Source of the DNA: JBGOTP01 sp041476545
GTDB taxonomy: Bacteria; Acidobacteriota; Vicinamibacteria; Vicinamibacterales; CAVVIG01
Length of the DNA: 15,071 nucleotides
NCBI GenBank assembly: GCA_041476545.1
Contig: JBGOTP010000086.1
Location: 1-15,071, forward strand
Reading direction: 5' to 3'
In this document: positions 7,041 through 14,839 of the stretch, piece after piece
Position numbering within the stretch: position 1 is the stretch's first letter
Layout of the letters: each line of letters starts with the position of its first letter
Made by a program: the position numbers and the translations under genes
The notes under the pieces: model-generated
Databases searched by the model: none
Told to the model about the DNA's origin: nothing
Seen by the model: only the letters and a program-made list of their open reading frames with translations

Positions 7041-7166
7041 GGACTGCCGATTGCCCCGGCCGTCCAGGCCATGCGTGACTTGGCGGGTCAATATCCGCGG
7101 TACGGCTACCGCAAGATCCGCATCTTCCTGGCGCGTCAGGGCCACGTCGGCGCGAGTCGAGCCCTC
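7041..7166 (+). pseudogene. IS3-family transposase (OrfB) fragment
   Basis: The frame running GLPIAPAVQAMRDLAGQYPR and on through YGYRKIRIFLARQGHVGASRA matches the helix-turn-helix region just before the DDE domain of IS3-family OrfB transposases (the PRYGYRKI phrase is characteristic). A TGA stop at 7035-7037 lies upstream in frame. The match ends near 7164, where it meets the 3' end of the convergent OGT gene at 7168. Both ends and the catalytic DDE domain are gone, so it is a relic. No terminal inverted repeats were recognised. Confidence 0.65.
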
Positions 7167-7167
7167 T

Positions 7168-8874
7168 TCACTGTAACGTCCCACCCGCTGCGCGTCGGAA
7201 AAACTCTTCCATCGCCCTCGCTGGTCGCGCGTCATCGTAGAGCTGCGCCCAGCGTGCCTCCATGCGTTCGATGACGCTGCTCTTCCAGGCGGGTTCTCGG
7301 CCGAGCCGCACGGCGATCTCGACGTAGTGGTGCTTATCGTTCGCGATCGTGTCCGTCACACCCAACTGCCTCAGAATGCCATAGGACTGCCGTCCTCGCA
7401 TGACCGCACCCGGCATCGTGACGATGGGTAGCCCGCATGCCACGGTCTCCATCGTGGAGACGCCACCTGACCAGCCCATCGTATCCAGACAAATGTCCGA
7501 GACGTGAAGGAGGTTCCAGTAGTCGAACATGCGCTGTTCCTGGAGCAGCACGACGTGTCGCTTCGGTTGCAGCCCGCTTGCTAGAAACGCCCGTTCCAGT
7601 CTCGCGTGGAGAGCGTGCTCCAATTCACGCTTCACGAGAAATATGAACTGGGAATTCGGCAACTCCCTGGCAATTCGCACGTAGACCTCATCCTGATCCG
7701 GCAAATGTTTGAACACGGATTGGCCGGAAAGGAACGCGACCGCGTCGTCTCGGATTTGAAAGTCACGGCGCGTTTTGGAGAACAGAACGGTCGGGATTAC
7801 TGGCTTCGCGTAACACGCCCCCACGCCTGGCAGGCACACAAGCGTCTCCGAGTAATGGTCCTTCGCATTCATCGGTTCCATGAGGGCGCCGGAAAGAAAG
7901 TAATCCACAGTCGGCAGGCCTGACGTAACCGGATTTTCCCATGCCATGCATTGGACCGGTGCGAATCGCAGGGCAGCCAACTGCGTCATGATCCCGTCAA
8001 CGCCATGATCCAGAAACACCACAATGTGTGGGCGATCCGCTCGAATGGCCTTGGCCATTTGTTTCAGGCCCGGTGGCAGCTGGCGGAAACACCCACTCCA
8101 CTGCCTTACCTGGCCTGTAACCGCGTCCGTATATTGGGTGGCGTGGTAGGCGCACACGCTGAACTCCTTCCGGTCGAGCTCTCGCATCCAGCCACCGAAT
8201 GTTTTCATCGCGCTGCTGTGCGCGAATCGGGAGGAGACGAACGCGACTCGGATCTTTCCGTCCTGAGCCAGTGGGGGCATCGCCAGCGGCTGCACCCAGG
8301 ACGGGTAGTTCGCAGCCATAATGCGGTGCACCAGCCCGCCGTACACAACCTGCAGCTCCCGGTCATTGCGACCCTGGAAGCCTAAGTACTTGGAGACGTC
8401 CTCGCCAATCGCGGTGAGCGCATTTTGCCGTGCCGCCGGCGTGTCAAGCCGAAGTTCTTCCGACAGTCTTCCCAGCCTTTCACCAAATCGGTTCCGGTAG
8501 CGCTCAAGCTGCGACGGCGTATCGTACAGGGCCGGCAGCAGCGTGGCTTCTCGCAGTTTCAGCAAGACGTCATCGGGAAACACTCGGATCGCGTCCTGAG
8601 CTGCGTCGATCGCCTCTTCGGTCCGGTTGCACATTTCGAGCCGCTTGATGTATTTCTCGTGAAGGCGAGTCGATGGGGCACACTGCTCAAGGCCCTGTCG
8701 GAGGACGGCGAGTGCCTCTTCGCTCTGACGCAATCGCCAGTGACACTCGGCCAACGCGAGATGGGCCTCTGGATTTCGGCCGTCCTCACGTACTGCCGAG
8801 CGGCATCTGTCCAGCTGGGTCTGCCCCGCACCATCATCGTGAGCCGTTGTCATAGAGGCGGCGCCGCAAGTCAT
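7168..8874 (-). CDS. TPR + SPINDLY/OGT-like glycosyltransferase, complete
   Basis: This 568-residue protein has about three TPR-like helical repeats at 30-150 (AHLALAECHWRLRQSEEALA and following), then a bipartite GT41/OGT catalytic region. KIRVAFVSSRFAHSSAMKTF opens the first Rossmann half. HIVVFLDHGVDGIMTQLAAL and GLPTVDYFLSG follow. QSVFKHLPD (K389) is the expected nucleotide-sugar lysine, and LDTMGWSGGVSTMETVACGL (from 463) is the donor-binding turn. Such cytosolic enzymes glycosylate Ser or Thr of proteins. ATG 8874 has no clear ribosome binding site, and ATG 8853 is equally possible. The gene converges on the RiPP operon, and its paralogue 1-726 reads toward the operon from the other side, so the pair brackets it. 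The 3' end abuts an IS3 relic. A role in decorating the Ser/Thr-rich peptide core is conceivable but unproven. Confidence 0.85.
   Translation of the reverse strand: MTCGAASMTTAHDDGAGQTQLDRCRSAVREDGRNPEAHLALAECHWRLRQSEEALAVLRQGLEQCAPSTRLHEKYIKRLEMCNRTEEAIDAAQDAIRVFPDDVLLKLREATLLPALYDTPSQLERYRNRFGERLGRLSEELRLDTPAARQNALTAIGEDVSKYLGFQGRNDRELQVVYGGLVHRIMAANYPSWVQPLAMPPLAQDGKIRVAFVSSRFAHSSAMKTFGGWMRELDRKEFSVCAYHATQYTDAVTGQVRQWSGCFRQLPPGLKQMAKAIRADRPHIVVFLDHGVDGIMTQLAALRFAPVQCMAWENPVTSGLPTVDYFLSGALMEPMNAKDHYSETLVCLPGVGACYAKPVIPTVLFSKTRRDFQIRDDAVAFLSGQSVFKHLPDQDEVYVRIARELPNSQFIFLVKRELEHALHARLERAFLASGLQPKRHVVLLQEQRMFDYWNLLHVSDICLDTMGWSGGVSTMETVACGLPIVTMPGAVMRGRQSYGILRQLGVTDTIANDKHHYVEIAVRLGREPAWKSSVIERMEARWAQLYDDARPARAMEEFFRRAAGGTLQ
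7898..8006 (-). repeat. imperfect direct repeat, intact-gene copy
   Basis: About 105 bases inside the intact OGT gene match 8906-9010 in the same orientation. Shared runs on the plus strand include AAGTAATCCA, GTCGGCA, GCCTGA and GCATTGGA. The second copy is the relic described at 8890-9062. The divergence looks protein-like with added indels, so the duplication is not recent. Confidence 0.6.
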
Positions 8875-8889
8875 TTCCGGTCAGGCTCA

Positions 8890-9062
8890 GCAGATCGCTG
8901 GACGGAAGTAATCCATCGTCGGCAAGCCTGAAGTAACTGGAGTTCCCCCAGACCACGCATTGGAGCGGTGCCGGCGCAAGGCTGCGAGTTGAGTCAGTAT
9001 AGGGTGTATTCCAATGTCCAGATATGTACTTACCACGAGAATATCCAGCGACTGCAGGTGCC
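8890..9062 (-). pseudogene. decayed fragment of a third OGT-like gene
   Basis: On the minus strand this stretch reads DILV...YLDIGIHPILTQLAAL, then a garbled segment, then TPVTSGLPTMDYF. It matches the middle of the OGT protein next door (HIVVFLDHGVDG, MTQLAAL, PVTSGLPTVDYF). The framing is broken around the segment that reads APVQCMAW in the intact gene, and a stop at 8887-8889 follows. Everything before and after is missing. It lies just upstream of the intact gene in the same orientation, as expected for a partly deleted tandem copy. Confidence 0.7.
8906..9010 (-). repeat. imperfect direct repeat, relic copy
   Basis: This is the partner of 7898-8006, about 1 kb away in the same orientation. 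It carries the frame-breaking changes of the OGT relic and overlaps the region upstream of the ABC exporter gene, so it may now contain that gene's promoter. Confidence 0.6.
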
Positions 9063-9099
9063 TGCTTGTCCTGGCCGTCACGCGCCTCAAGGCACGGTC

Positions 9100-10941
9100 A
9101 TGATTCAACGGAACGACCGCCGGGATCTTCGCGTGATTCTCGGACGTTTTGTGCGGCCTCACGCCGGGCTGATTGTGCTCGCGTCCTGTCTGGGGCTGCT
9201 CGCGGCCGTCTTGAATACAGCGCAGCCGCTGGTGCTCGCCCCCATCATCGATAGCATGACTGGCGCAGCGCCGGCTCCCGCTGCCGCCTCGCGAGAAATC
9301 ACTCTCAACAACGTGGGCTCGACGCTGTTGGCGTGGACCGGGCAGGGAGCGCGACCGTTGCGAGTGGTCGTGGCATCGGCGCTCGCCTACGTCGGGTTGG
9401 TGGCGTTAACCAGTCTGGTCGGCTTTCTCAATCTTCTGCTGGTGTCGCGTGTCCGCACGCACCTGTTCGGCGACCTGCAAGAGAGCGGATACCGGCACTT
9501 GCTCGGTCTGTCGATGTCGTACTTCGTGCGTCAGCGCACGGGCGCGCTCGGCGCACGCCTCACAAACGACGCATTTCAGGCGGCCGTAACAGTGGAACCG
9601 ATCGTCCGGGGGCTCATTCCGGCCGCCGGCCAGCTCGTGTTGCTGGCGCTGCTCCTTATGCGTACCGACGCCGGGCTTACCGCTGGCATCCTGGCCGTCT
9701 TCCTCATTCATCTGACGATCACCTGGGCGCTCCGCGATCGGATTCGGCTCCTGGTCGCTGGCCAGTTCGACCTCTTCGCTGATCTGGCGAGCCGCATCCA
9801 CGAGACGGTGCTGAGCATTCGCGTCGTGAAATCGTTCGGCGCCGAGCGTTTCGAGCTCACGCGCTTCATCGAACGCTCGCGAGACCTTGGAAGAATGATG
9901 CGCCAGGGGGACCGGTACAAGGACGCGGAAATGCCGCTCCGCGAGATCGTCGATGCCGCAGGGCTGGCGGGCGTCATACTCATGGCGTCTGCGGCCTACA
10001 CGGACGAGCGGCTGAGCATCAGCGGCTTTGTGTTGTTCATTGCGCTTGCCAGAAAAGCTCTCGCTCCTGCCTCGTGGCTGGCCGCGACCGTGCTGTCGCT
10101 GCAGACGGCGCTCGGATCGGCCGGCCGGCTGCTGGAACTGCTGAACGAGAAGCCGGAGGTGACCGACGGCAGTCGTGACGCCGCCGCACTTCGCGAGGGC
10201 ATCCGGGTAGACCAGGTGCATTTCGCCTACGAAGGCCATGCGCCGGTGCTTCAAGACGTCTCGCTGGAGCTTCGTCGCGGTGAGGTCGTGGCGCTGGTTG
10301 GCCGAAGCGGCGCCGGCAAGTCGACGCTCGCCGATCTGATCCTGCGACTCTACGACCCTTCGCGCGGACAGATCACGTGGGATGGTGTGCCGATCCGGGA
10401 CTTCAGGGCGGAGAGCTACAGGCGCCGTTTCGGCGTCGTCTCGCAGGAAGCTTTGGTCTTCAACGCCACCGTGACAGAAAACATCGCATACGGCCGGCCG
10501 ATCGACCGTGCCTCGGTCGCCGAGGCCGCCCGAATGGCGCACGCCGACGAGTTTATTCGCGCACTTCCGCACGGGTATGGCACAGCGGTCGGGGATCGCG
10601 GGATCCGCCTTTCGGGCGGACAACGTCAACGTCTCGCGATCGCACGCGCCCTGTACGAAAACCCGGACGTGCTCATGTTAGACGAGGCGACCAGCGCCCT
10701 TGACGCCGAGTCCGAGGCTATCGTGCAGGAGGCAATTGTTGAGGCGACGATTGCCAAGCGCGTCACCACGCTTGTGATTGCCCACCGTTTGTCGACGGTG
10801 GTTCGCGCCGACCGAATCGTCGTCCTGGATGCGGGACGGATCGAAGCCGTCGGCACACACCACGAGCTCCTCGTCATCTGTCCGCTCTACGCGCGCCTGT
10901 GCAGGCATCAGTTGCAGGGCGTGCCGGAAGGGATCGTCTGA
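9100..10941 (+). CDS. type I ABC exporter (fused membrane + ATPase), possible RiPP exporter
   Basis: This 613-residue half-transporter should act as a homodimer in the inner membrane. The N-terminal ~330 residues form a six-helix type I exporter domain (helices at about 20-45, 85-115, 165-215 and 285-310). The ATPase domain has Walker A GRSGAGKST (401-409), LSGGQ (504-508), Walker B LMLDE (D528, E529) and the H-loop H562. ATG 9100 is chosen because an upstream in-frame start at 8968 would translate through the OGT relic and add residues unlike any exporter. There is no C39 peptidase domain, so it cannot remove a leader. Lasso D proteins have this same architecture. It lies 2.3 kb from the operon beyond the OGT gene, so the link to the RiPP is by proximity only; lipid or drug export is the alternative. 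Confidence 0.85.
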   Translation: MIQRNDRRDLRVILGRFVRPHAGLIVLASCLGLLAAVLNTAQPLVLAPIIDSMTGAAPAPAAASREITLNNVGSTLLAWTGQGARPLRVVVASALAYVGLVALTSLVGFLNLLLVSRVRTHLFGDLQESGYRHLLGLSMSYFVRQRTGALGARLTNDAFQAAVTVEPIVRGLIPAAGQLVLLALLLMRTDAGLTAGILAVFLIHLTITWALRDRIRLLVAGQFDLFADLASRIHETVLSIRVVKSFGAERFELTRFIERSRDLGRMMRQGDRYKDAEMPLREIVDAAGLAGVILMASAAYTDERLSISGFVLFIALARKALAPASWLAATVLSLQTALGSAGRLLELLNEKPEVTDGSRDAAALREGIRVDQVHFAYEGHAPVLQDVSLELRRGEVVALVGRSGAGKSTLADLILRLYDPSRGQITWDGVPIRDFRAESYRRRFGVVSQEALVFNATVTENIAYGRPIDRASVAEAARMAHADEFIRALPHGYGTAVGDRGIRLSGGQRQRLAIARALYENPDVLMLDEATSALDAESEAIVQEAIVEATIAKRVTTLVIAHRLSTVVRADRIVVLDAGRIEAVGTHHELLVICPLYARLCRHQLQGVPEGIV

Positions 10942-11022
10942 TGGACCGTGGCAACCGCGTGTCGTCAACTGCTGCCATTGATTGGAGTCTCCAGCTCCGA
11001 CGAGCCGAGCCGGGAACCCTGC

Positions 11023-11775
11023 TTATGTCACTTTTCGATGCGAAGGGAGAAGCGACCCGCACAGCCATCTCACGACCGCGCCTCGCTCGTTCGGAATCGT
11101 CTCCAGAGAGTCGTCGCGGTGCCGCTCATAGTATTGCCAGGACAGCCTCTGAAACTGACCGATCACTTCAGACTGCGCGACAGTTCTCTCTCGGGAGGGA
11201 TCGAGCCGCCGGATCAGCGTCAGGCCCGAAGGACCTGTCCGGACTGTAACAAACTCGAGGTCGGGTCTGCACCGCTTCAGAAACGGAATGACCTTCCAGA
11301 CATCTCCCGTATAAAACAAAGTGCTGCGCTCCCGCATGGAGGTCCGCTCGTCGAGGGGCACCGTGTCGTGAACGGCAATCACCGAGTCTGGCCCCGCATC
11401 ATGCTCCAGGTTGAAGATGTCGTCGATCGCCTGCTCGAAATGGTGCAAGCCGTCCACAAACGCCAGGGAAAAGCGATCCACATCCAGGAACTCGCGGACC
11501 CTGTGTTTCGCAAATAACTCGTTGCTGGTCATGCGCAGGATCTTTGTCGGCGTGCTCCAGTTATGATTTGCAATGGGGCAAGGGTCGATACCGAGCACCT
11601 TTGTCGGAGGCAGGGCCAACTTCAGGGAATGCCCGTCGTGGACACCGATTTCCACATAACTCTCCGGCCTTAATTCCTCGTGCAGCCATTGCATCACCTG
11701 GTAGTAGTCGGGTCCGGGGAAGCGCATCGCTGAAACGATGCAATGGACGGCGTATTCATGTGGGTCGAAACTCAT
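11023..11775 (-). CDS. class I SAM methyltransferase (Methyltransf_24-like)
   Basis: This 250-residue protein has the SAM-binding motif SYVEIGVHDGHSL (E42 to G48) and the strand 2 acidic residue in GIDP (D64). FSLAFVDGLHHFEQAIDDI (D108, H111, H112) and IAVHDTVPL (H136, D137) are phrases of the Methyltransf_24 group, whose members often have His/Asp metal sites. Such enzymes act on sugars, antibiotics or other secondary metabolites. ATG 11775 is preferred; the frame stays open to 11928, but the added residues look non-coding and would delay a normal N-terminus. It converges on the ABC exporter gene with an 81-base gap. It is transcribed in the same direction as the membrane glycosyltransferases upstream, about 160 bases from them. 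A link to the RiPP is uncertain. Confidence 0.78.
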   Translation of the reverse strand: MSFDPHEYAVHCIVSAMRFPGPDYYQVMQWLHEELRPESYVEIGVHDGHSLKLALPPTKVLGIDPCPIANHNWSTPTKILRMTSNELFAKHRVREFLDVDRFSLAFVDGLHHFEQAIDDIFNLEHDAGPDSVIAVHDTVPLDERTSMRERSTLFYTGDVWKVIPFLKRCRPDLEFVTVRTGPSGLTLIRRLDPSRERTVAQSEVIGQFQRLSWQYYERHRDDSLETIPNERGAVVRWLCGSLLPSHRKVT

Positions 11776-11934
11776 GCCATTCTGCCATCGGTTACGTGGG
11801 CACTGAGCTTCATCCAGGAGGGAGCGTATGAAACGAGCTCGTATGCCGGGATGCCCGCGGGCCGGATCAGAAAAACGGCAGCCATTCCCTGAAAATTCGC
11901 ACCGTGCATCATACCAGACAGGTCGCATCCCCCT

Positions 11935-13206
11935 CTAGGAGTCTTGACTCCTGGGTGCTTCCTCTCGGCCGTCCGGCAAGGACACTGTCGAGTGGCGAAC
12001 TTCGTCACGAGCATCACGGGGACGAGACAGCTGCAACCAGGATCCGACCACACCAAAGACCGTAAAGAAGAGTCCGTACTCGGCGAATGCGAACACGACG
12101 CGTCCGTGCGAGAAGGACTCTAACGCGACGCCGCCGAACACGGGCACGAAGAGGGCAGCCGCGCACGACGTCAGAAGTTGACCGGCGTGATGGCTGGCGT
12201 GAAACGTTCTCGCGCAAGCCCAGACGACGATCCCGCTCGCGATGATGACGAGCCCTTCGACGAGAAGACCGTGCTCGCCCAGCCGGGTGAAGATCGTCGC
12301 CGTGTGGAGCGGCGCGAAAGTCCTCGGATCGTACAGGAACAAGGGTGCGACGAGCAGACCGGCGACGAGCGCCGCCATGCCTGTCAGGTGACGCGCGTCG
12401 CGCCAGCTCGCGCTTCGGCCGATGGCCACGTAGAGGAGCGGCAGGACGATCGCAAAGGGCGCCCGAGAAGCGAGCGTCAACCCGAGGAAGCTCGCGATCG
12501 TCAGCTTCTTGACCCGGCCCGCTCGAGGGTCGCTGGCGGTGTCGGCCAGCCACACGGCCGCCACCATGACAAAGATACTGTTCGCGAAGAGGTCGCCGCC
12601 GACGAGCAGTTCGTGAGTGACCATCGGCGAAGCCAGAAATAGGACCCAGAGGAGCAGCAGAGCCGTCCACGAGCCACGGAGTCTTCGACTCACCATTACC
12701 GCCAGAACTCCCAACCAGAAGAAGTTCTGGTAAGCGCTGTTCCCGAGAAGCATCACAAACGGAGCAGCCAGGACGAGAGAGCCCGGTAGCGGCGTGATCG
12801 GGTTTCCCAGATACGTGACCTGCCAGTACGGATGCTGCCAGCGGAGCAGGTTCGTTGTCGCGATGTTCAACGCATCATCGCGGTCGCTGCCGATGCCAGG
12901 CGTCGCTGAGTTGACTACGGGGTACACCACGAGGAATACCGCGACGAGGATCGCGATGGTGGCGGCGACCATCCACGGAGCGAGCGCGCGGGCCCATGCG
13001 CGCGGGCTGGAGGCCACGAACTCCCTTCCGACCCACAAGATGATGCTCACGCTAGCGACATACAGTGCGATCCCGGCCGCACCCGTGTACCGTTCGACGA
13101 TGCCGAACGACGGGACGGTGAGCGAGGTGACGAGACAGGCCACGCGCCACGCGTCGGTGTGCAGCCGGGTCGCGACCTCATCCTGGACCCCACCAGATGT
13201 TGTCAT
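11935..13206 (-). CDS. polytopic membrane protein, GT-C glycosyltransferase-like
   Basis: This 423-residue protein has about ten hydrophobic segments. A loop after the third carries GIGSDRDDALN (D108, D110, D111), followed by NPITPLPGSLVLAAPFVMLLG and several GT87/DUF2029-like membrane stretches. GT-C enzymes use acidic residues in such periplasmic loops to transfer sugars from polyprenyl-phosphate donors. The assignment rests on overall form, not on a family-specific motif. Its ATG overlaps the stop of the preceding gene (ATGA, 13203-13206), so the two are co-translated. The C-terminal ~30 residues are hydrophilic. Confidence 0.6.
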   Translation of the reverse strand: MTTSGGVQDEVATRLHTDAWRVACLVTSLTVPSFGIVERYTGAAGIALYVASVSIILWVGREFVASSPRAWARALAPWMVAATIAILVAVFLVVYPVVNSATPGIGSDRDDALNIATTNLLRWQHPYWQVTYLGNPITPLPGSLVLAAPFVMLLGNSAYQNFFWLGVLAVMVSRRLRGSWTALLLLWVLFLASPMVTHELLVGGDLFANSIFVMVAAVWLADTASDPRAGRVKKLTIASFLGLTLASRAPFAIVLPLLYVAIGRSASWRDARHLTGMAALVAGLLVAPLFLYDPRTFAPLHTATIFTRLGEHGLLVEGLVIIASGIVVWACARTFHASHHAGQLLTSCAAALFVPVFGGVALESFSHGRVVFAFAEYGLFFTVFGVVGSWLQLSRPRDARDEVRHSTVSLPDGREEAPRSQDS

Positions 13207-14762
13207 GGACAGGAGGCCGGTACGCGAAAGAGCGCCGACGCCGGATAGCCACGTTCGCCCGTCAGATCGGCGATCGGACCGAGGAGCTCAAGACGGTCTG
13301 ACGGCGGGTTGTACACGGCCAGCGCCGGCTCGCGAATGGAACAGGAGTAGCTGGCAGGCAGCGGTTGTAGGACGGGCCAGAGGAGATAACGGTCGGAGCG
13401 AGGCGCCGATCGCGTTGCTGCGGCACGAGCCGCCACCGGTACGGCCAGCGTCCACTCAGCGGCGCTGACCTGCTGGACGGAACGGAACGAAGACCCAGCC
13501 CCCTCGACCGCGTAGAAGCCAAAGTCGTGCGGCCCCCAGACTTCGGAGCCTGGCGGCACATGGCTGCTCACGAATTGTTCGAGTTTCGCCGGGTCCTTTG
13601 CCGCCCAGGTCGCCGCGAGCGCGGCGTACTTGACGGTCCGGATGCCTACACAGCAGAGGATGAATGTCGCGGTCACGATCACCGCTGCGCGCCTCTGCGT
13701 CGTCAGCGACCACACGTGAGTCACAGCAACGGGCGACTCGGGAACGGCAAGCACGACGGCGAGGACCGGCACCGCAAAGTAAATGCTGAAGCCGAACGTG
13801 AGGTTGAAGACGGCGAGACACAGCACCGCATTGATGCCGGTCGCAGCCAATAGGAAGGCGCTGGCCGATGCGGGACCGCTGTCCATCGAATGGCGGCGCG
13901 GCCAGACTCGTCCGATGGTTGCCATGAAGCCGGCCGCCGCCACGAACGGCGTGATGACCGTCCATGGCGTGGCCGACCAGTCTCGCGTGGCTTGTGGCGC
14001 GAAGCCCACGTCGACTGGCGTGCCCAACGCGATGGCGGAGAGGTCGCGCATCCATCCCACGGGTCCACCCTGCACGAGCATCAGCCAGGCGCAGATGATA
14101 GTCACCACTGTCAGCAGCGTGGACGCGATCAGCCGGCGCGTTGACGATCCGGCCCGCGCGATCGCAAACGCCATGACTCCCGCTGCGGCGAACGACGCCA
14201 CAAGCGGGAGCGCGCGCGGCGTCGTCAGCGCCGCCCCCGCCAACAGCAGCCCGGCCATGCAGCCGCTGGTCCACGATCCGCCGCGGAGCAGCCCGCGCAC
14301 AACCATCGCGAGTCCGAGGAGCGCGAGTCCCACGGCCAGTCCGTCCATTCGCCCGTTGGTCGCGGCCGTGCCGAGCTCGGGTGTCAGAACGAGGAGAGTG
14401 AACGCCCAGCCCTGTCGATCAGCGCCCCCGCCGAACGCGCGCACCATGGTTGCACCGGCGAGCGCCACGAGGAGGGTGCCGAGCAGGCTTACGACCCGAA
14501 AGCTGGCGATCGAGAATCCGAAGAGGCGAAATGAGGCCGCAGCAAGCTGGAAATAGAGCGGGCCGTAAAACCGCTGGTGATCGACCAGAGCCTCGGAACC
14601 CTCGAGCATCGAGGGCACGCCGCTCCCGTCATGTTCGATCGATCGCGCAATCGACGCATAGAGCACCTCGTCCGACCACACGCGCGGCGCCCTGTTCAAC
14701 GTCATGATGAACCCGGCCACCACGAGAGACGCGATCACCCACGGAAGCACGCGCACGTTCAA
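13203..14762 (-). CDS. ArnT/PMT-like (GT39/GT83) membrane glycosyltransferase
   Basis: This 519-residue protein begins with a membrane helix (VLPWVIASLVVAGFIM) and then a periplasmic loop with WSDEVLYASIAR, where D31-E32 matches the catalytic acidic motif of GT-C transferases of the PMT_2/ArnT group. YGPLYFQLAAASFRLFG and SIASFRVVSLLGTLLVALAG are further typical phrases. About ten more helices follow, then a soluble C-terminal part from about 390. Members move a sugar from polyprenyl phosphate to a protein, lipid or glycan in the periplasm. The start is probably TTG 14762, whose codon overlaps the stop of the IS110 relic frame; GTG codons at 14756 and 14750 are alternatives. ATG 14705 would remove the first helix. 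Confidence 0.75.
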   Translation of the reverse strand: MNVRVLPWVIASLVVAGFIMTLNRAPRVWSDEVLYASIARSIEHDGSGVPSMLEGSEALVDHQRFYGPLYFQLAAASFRLFGFSIASFRVVSLLGTLLVALAGATMVRAFGGGADRQGWAFTLLVLTPELGTAATNGRMDGLAVGLALLGLAMVVRGLLRGGSWTSGCMAGLLLAGAALTTPRALPLVASFAAAGVMAFAIARAGSSTRRLIASTLLTVVTIICAWLMLVQGGPVGWMRDLSAIALGTPVDVGFAPQATRDWSATPWTVITPFVAAAGFMATIGRVWPRRHSMDSGPASASAFLLAATGINAVLCLAVFNLTFGFSIYFAVPVLAVVLAVPESPVAVTHVWSLTTQRRAAVIVTATFILCCVGIRTVKYAALAATWAAKDPAKLEQFVSSHVPPGSEVWGPHDFGFYAVEGAGSSFRSVQQVSAAEWTLAVPVAARAAATRSAPRSDRYLLWPVLQPLPASYSCSIREPALAVYNPPSDRLELLGPIADLTGERGYPASALFRVPASCP

Positions 14763-14839
14763 TGACGCCTCACCACTACCCTATCGGCTCGAGCCGGGCC
14801 ACTGGTTACCGACGAATCGGGCGCCCGGGCCGTGTCTCG

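Noticed and set aside
7168..9062. CRISPR or other regular repeat array suggested by repeated words on both sides of 8874
   Set aside because: There are only two imperfect copies of coding sequence, explained by an OGT duplication; no spacers.
8968..9099. N-terminal extension of the ABC exporter from an upstream in-frame start
   Set aside because: The added 44 residues are antisense to the OGT relic, have no exporter-like features, and a good ATG at 9100 precedes the normal exporter N-terminus.
9406..10629. Minus-strand open frame of 407 codons opposite the exporter
   Set aside because: It is antisense to an exporter with all ATPase motifs; the translated product is low-complexity and charged, as expected of a GC-rich shadow.
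10948..11517. Long plus-strand open frame after the exporter
   Set aside because: It is antisense to the methyltransferase at 11023-11775, which has clear SAM-binding motifs; the plus-strand product has no recognisable domain.
11833..11842. Palindrome ACGAGCTCGT as an operator
   Set aside because: It is a short isolated palindrome with no promoter context and is expected by chance.
11776..11928. N-terminal extension of the Methyltransf_24-like protein
   Set aside because: The added 51 residues do not resemble the family, and ATG 11775 gives a usual length.
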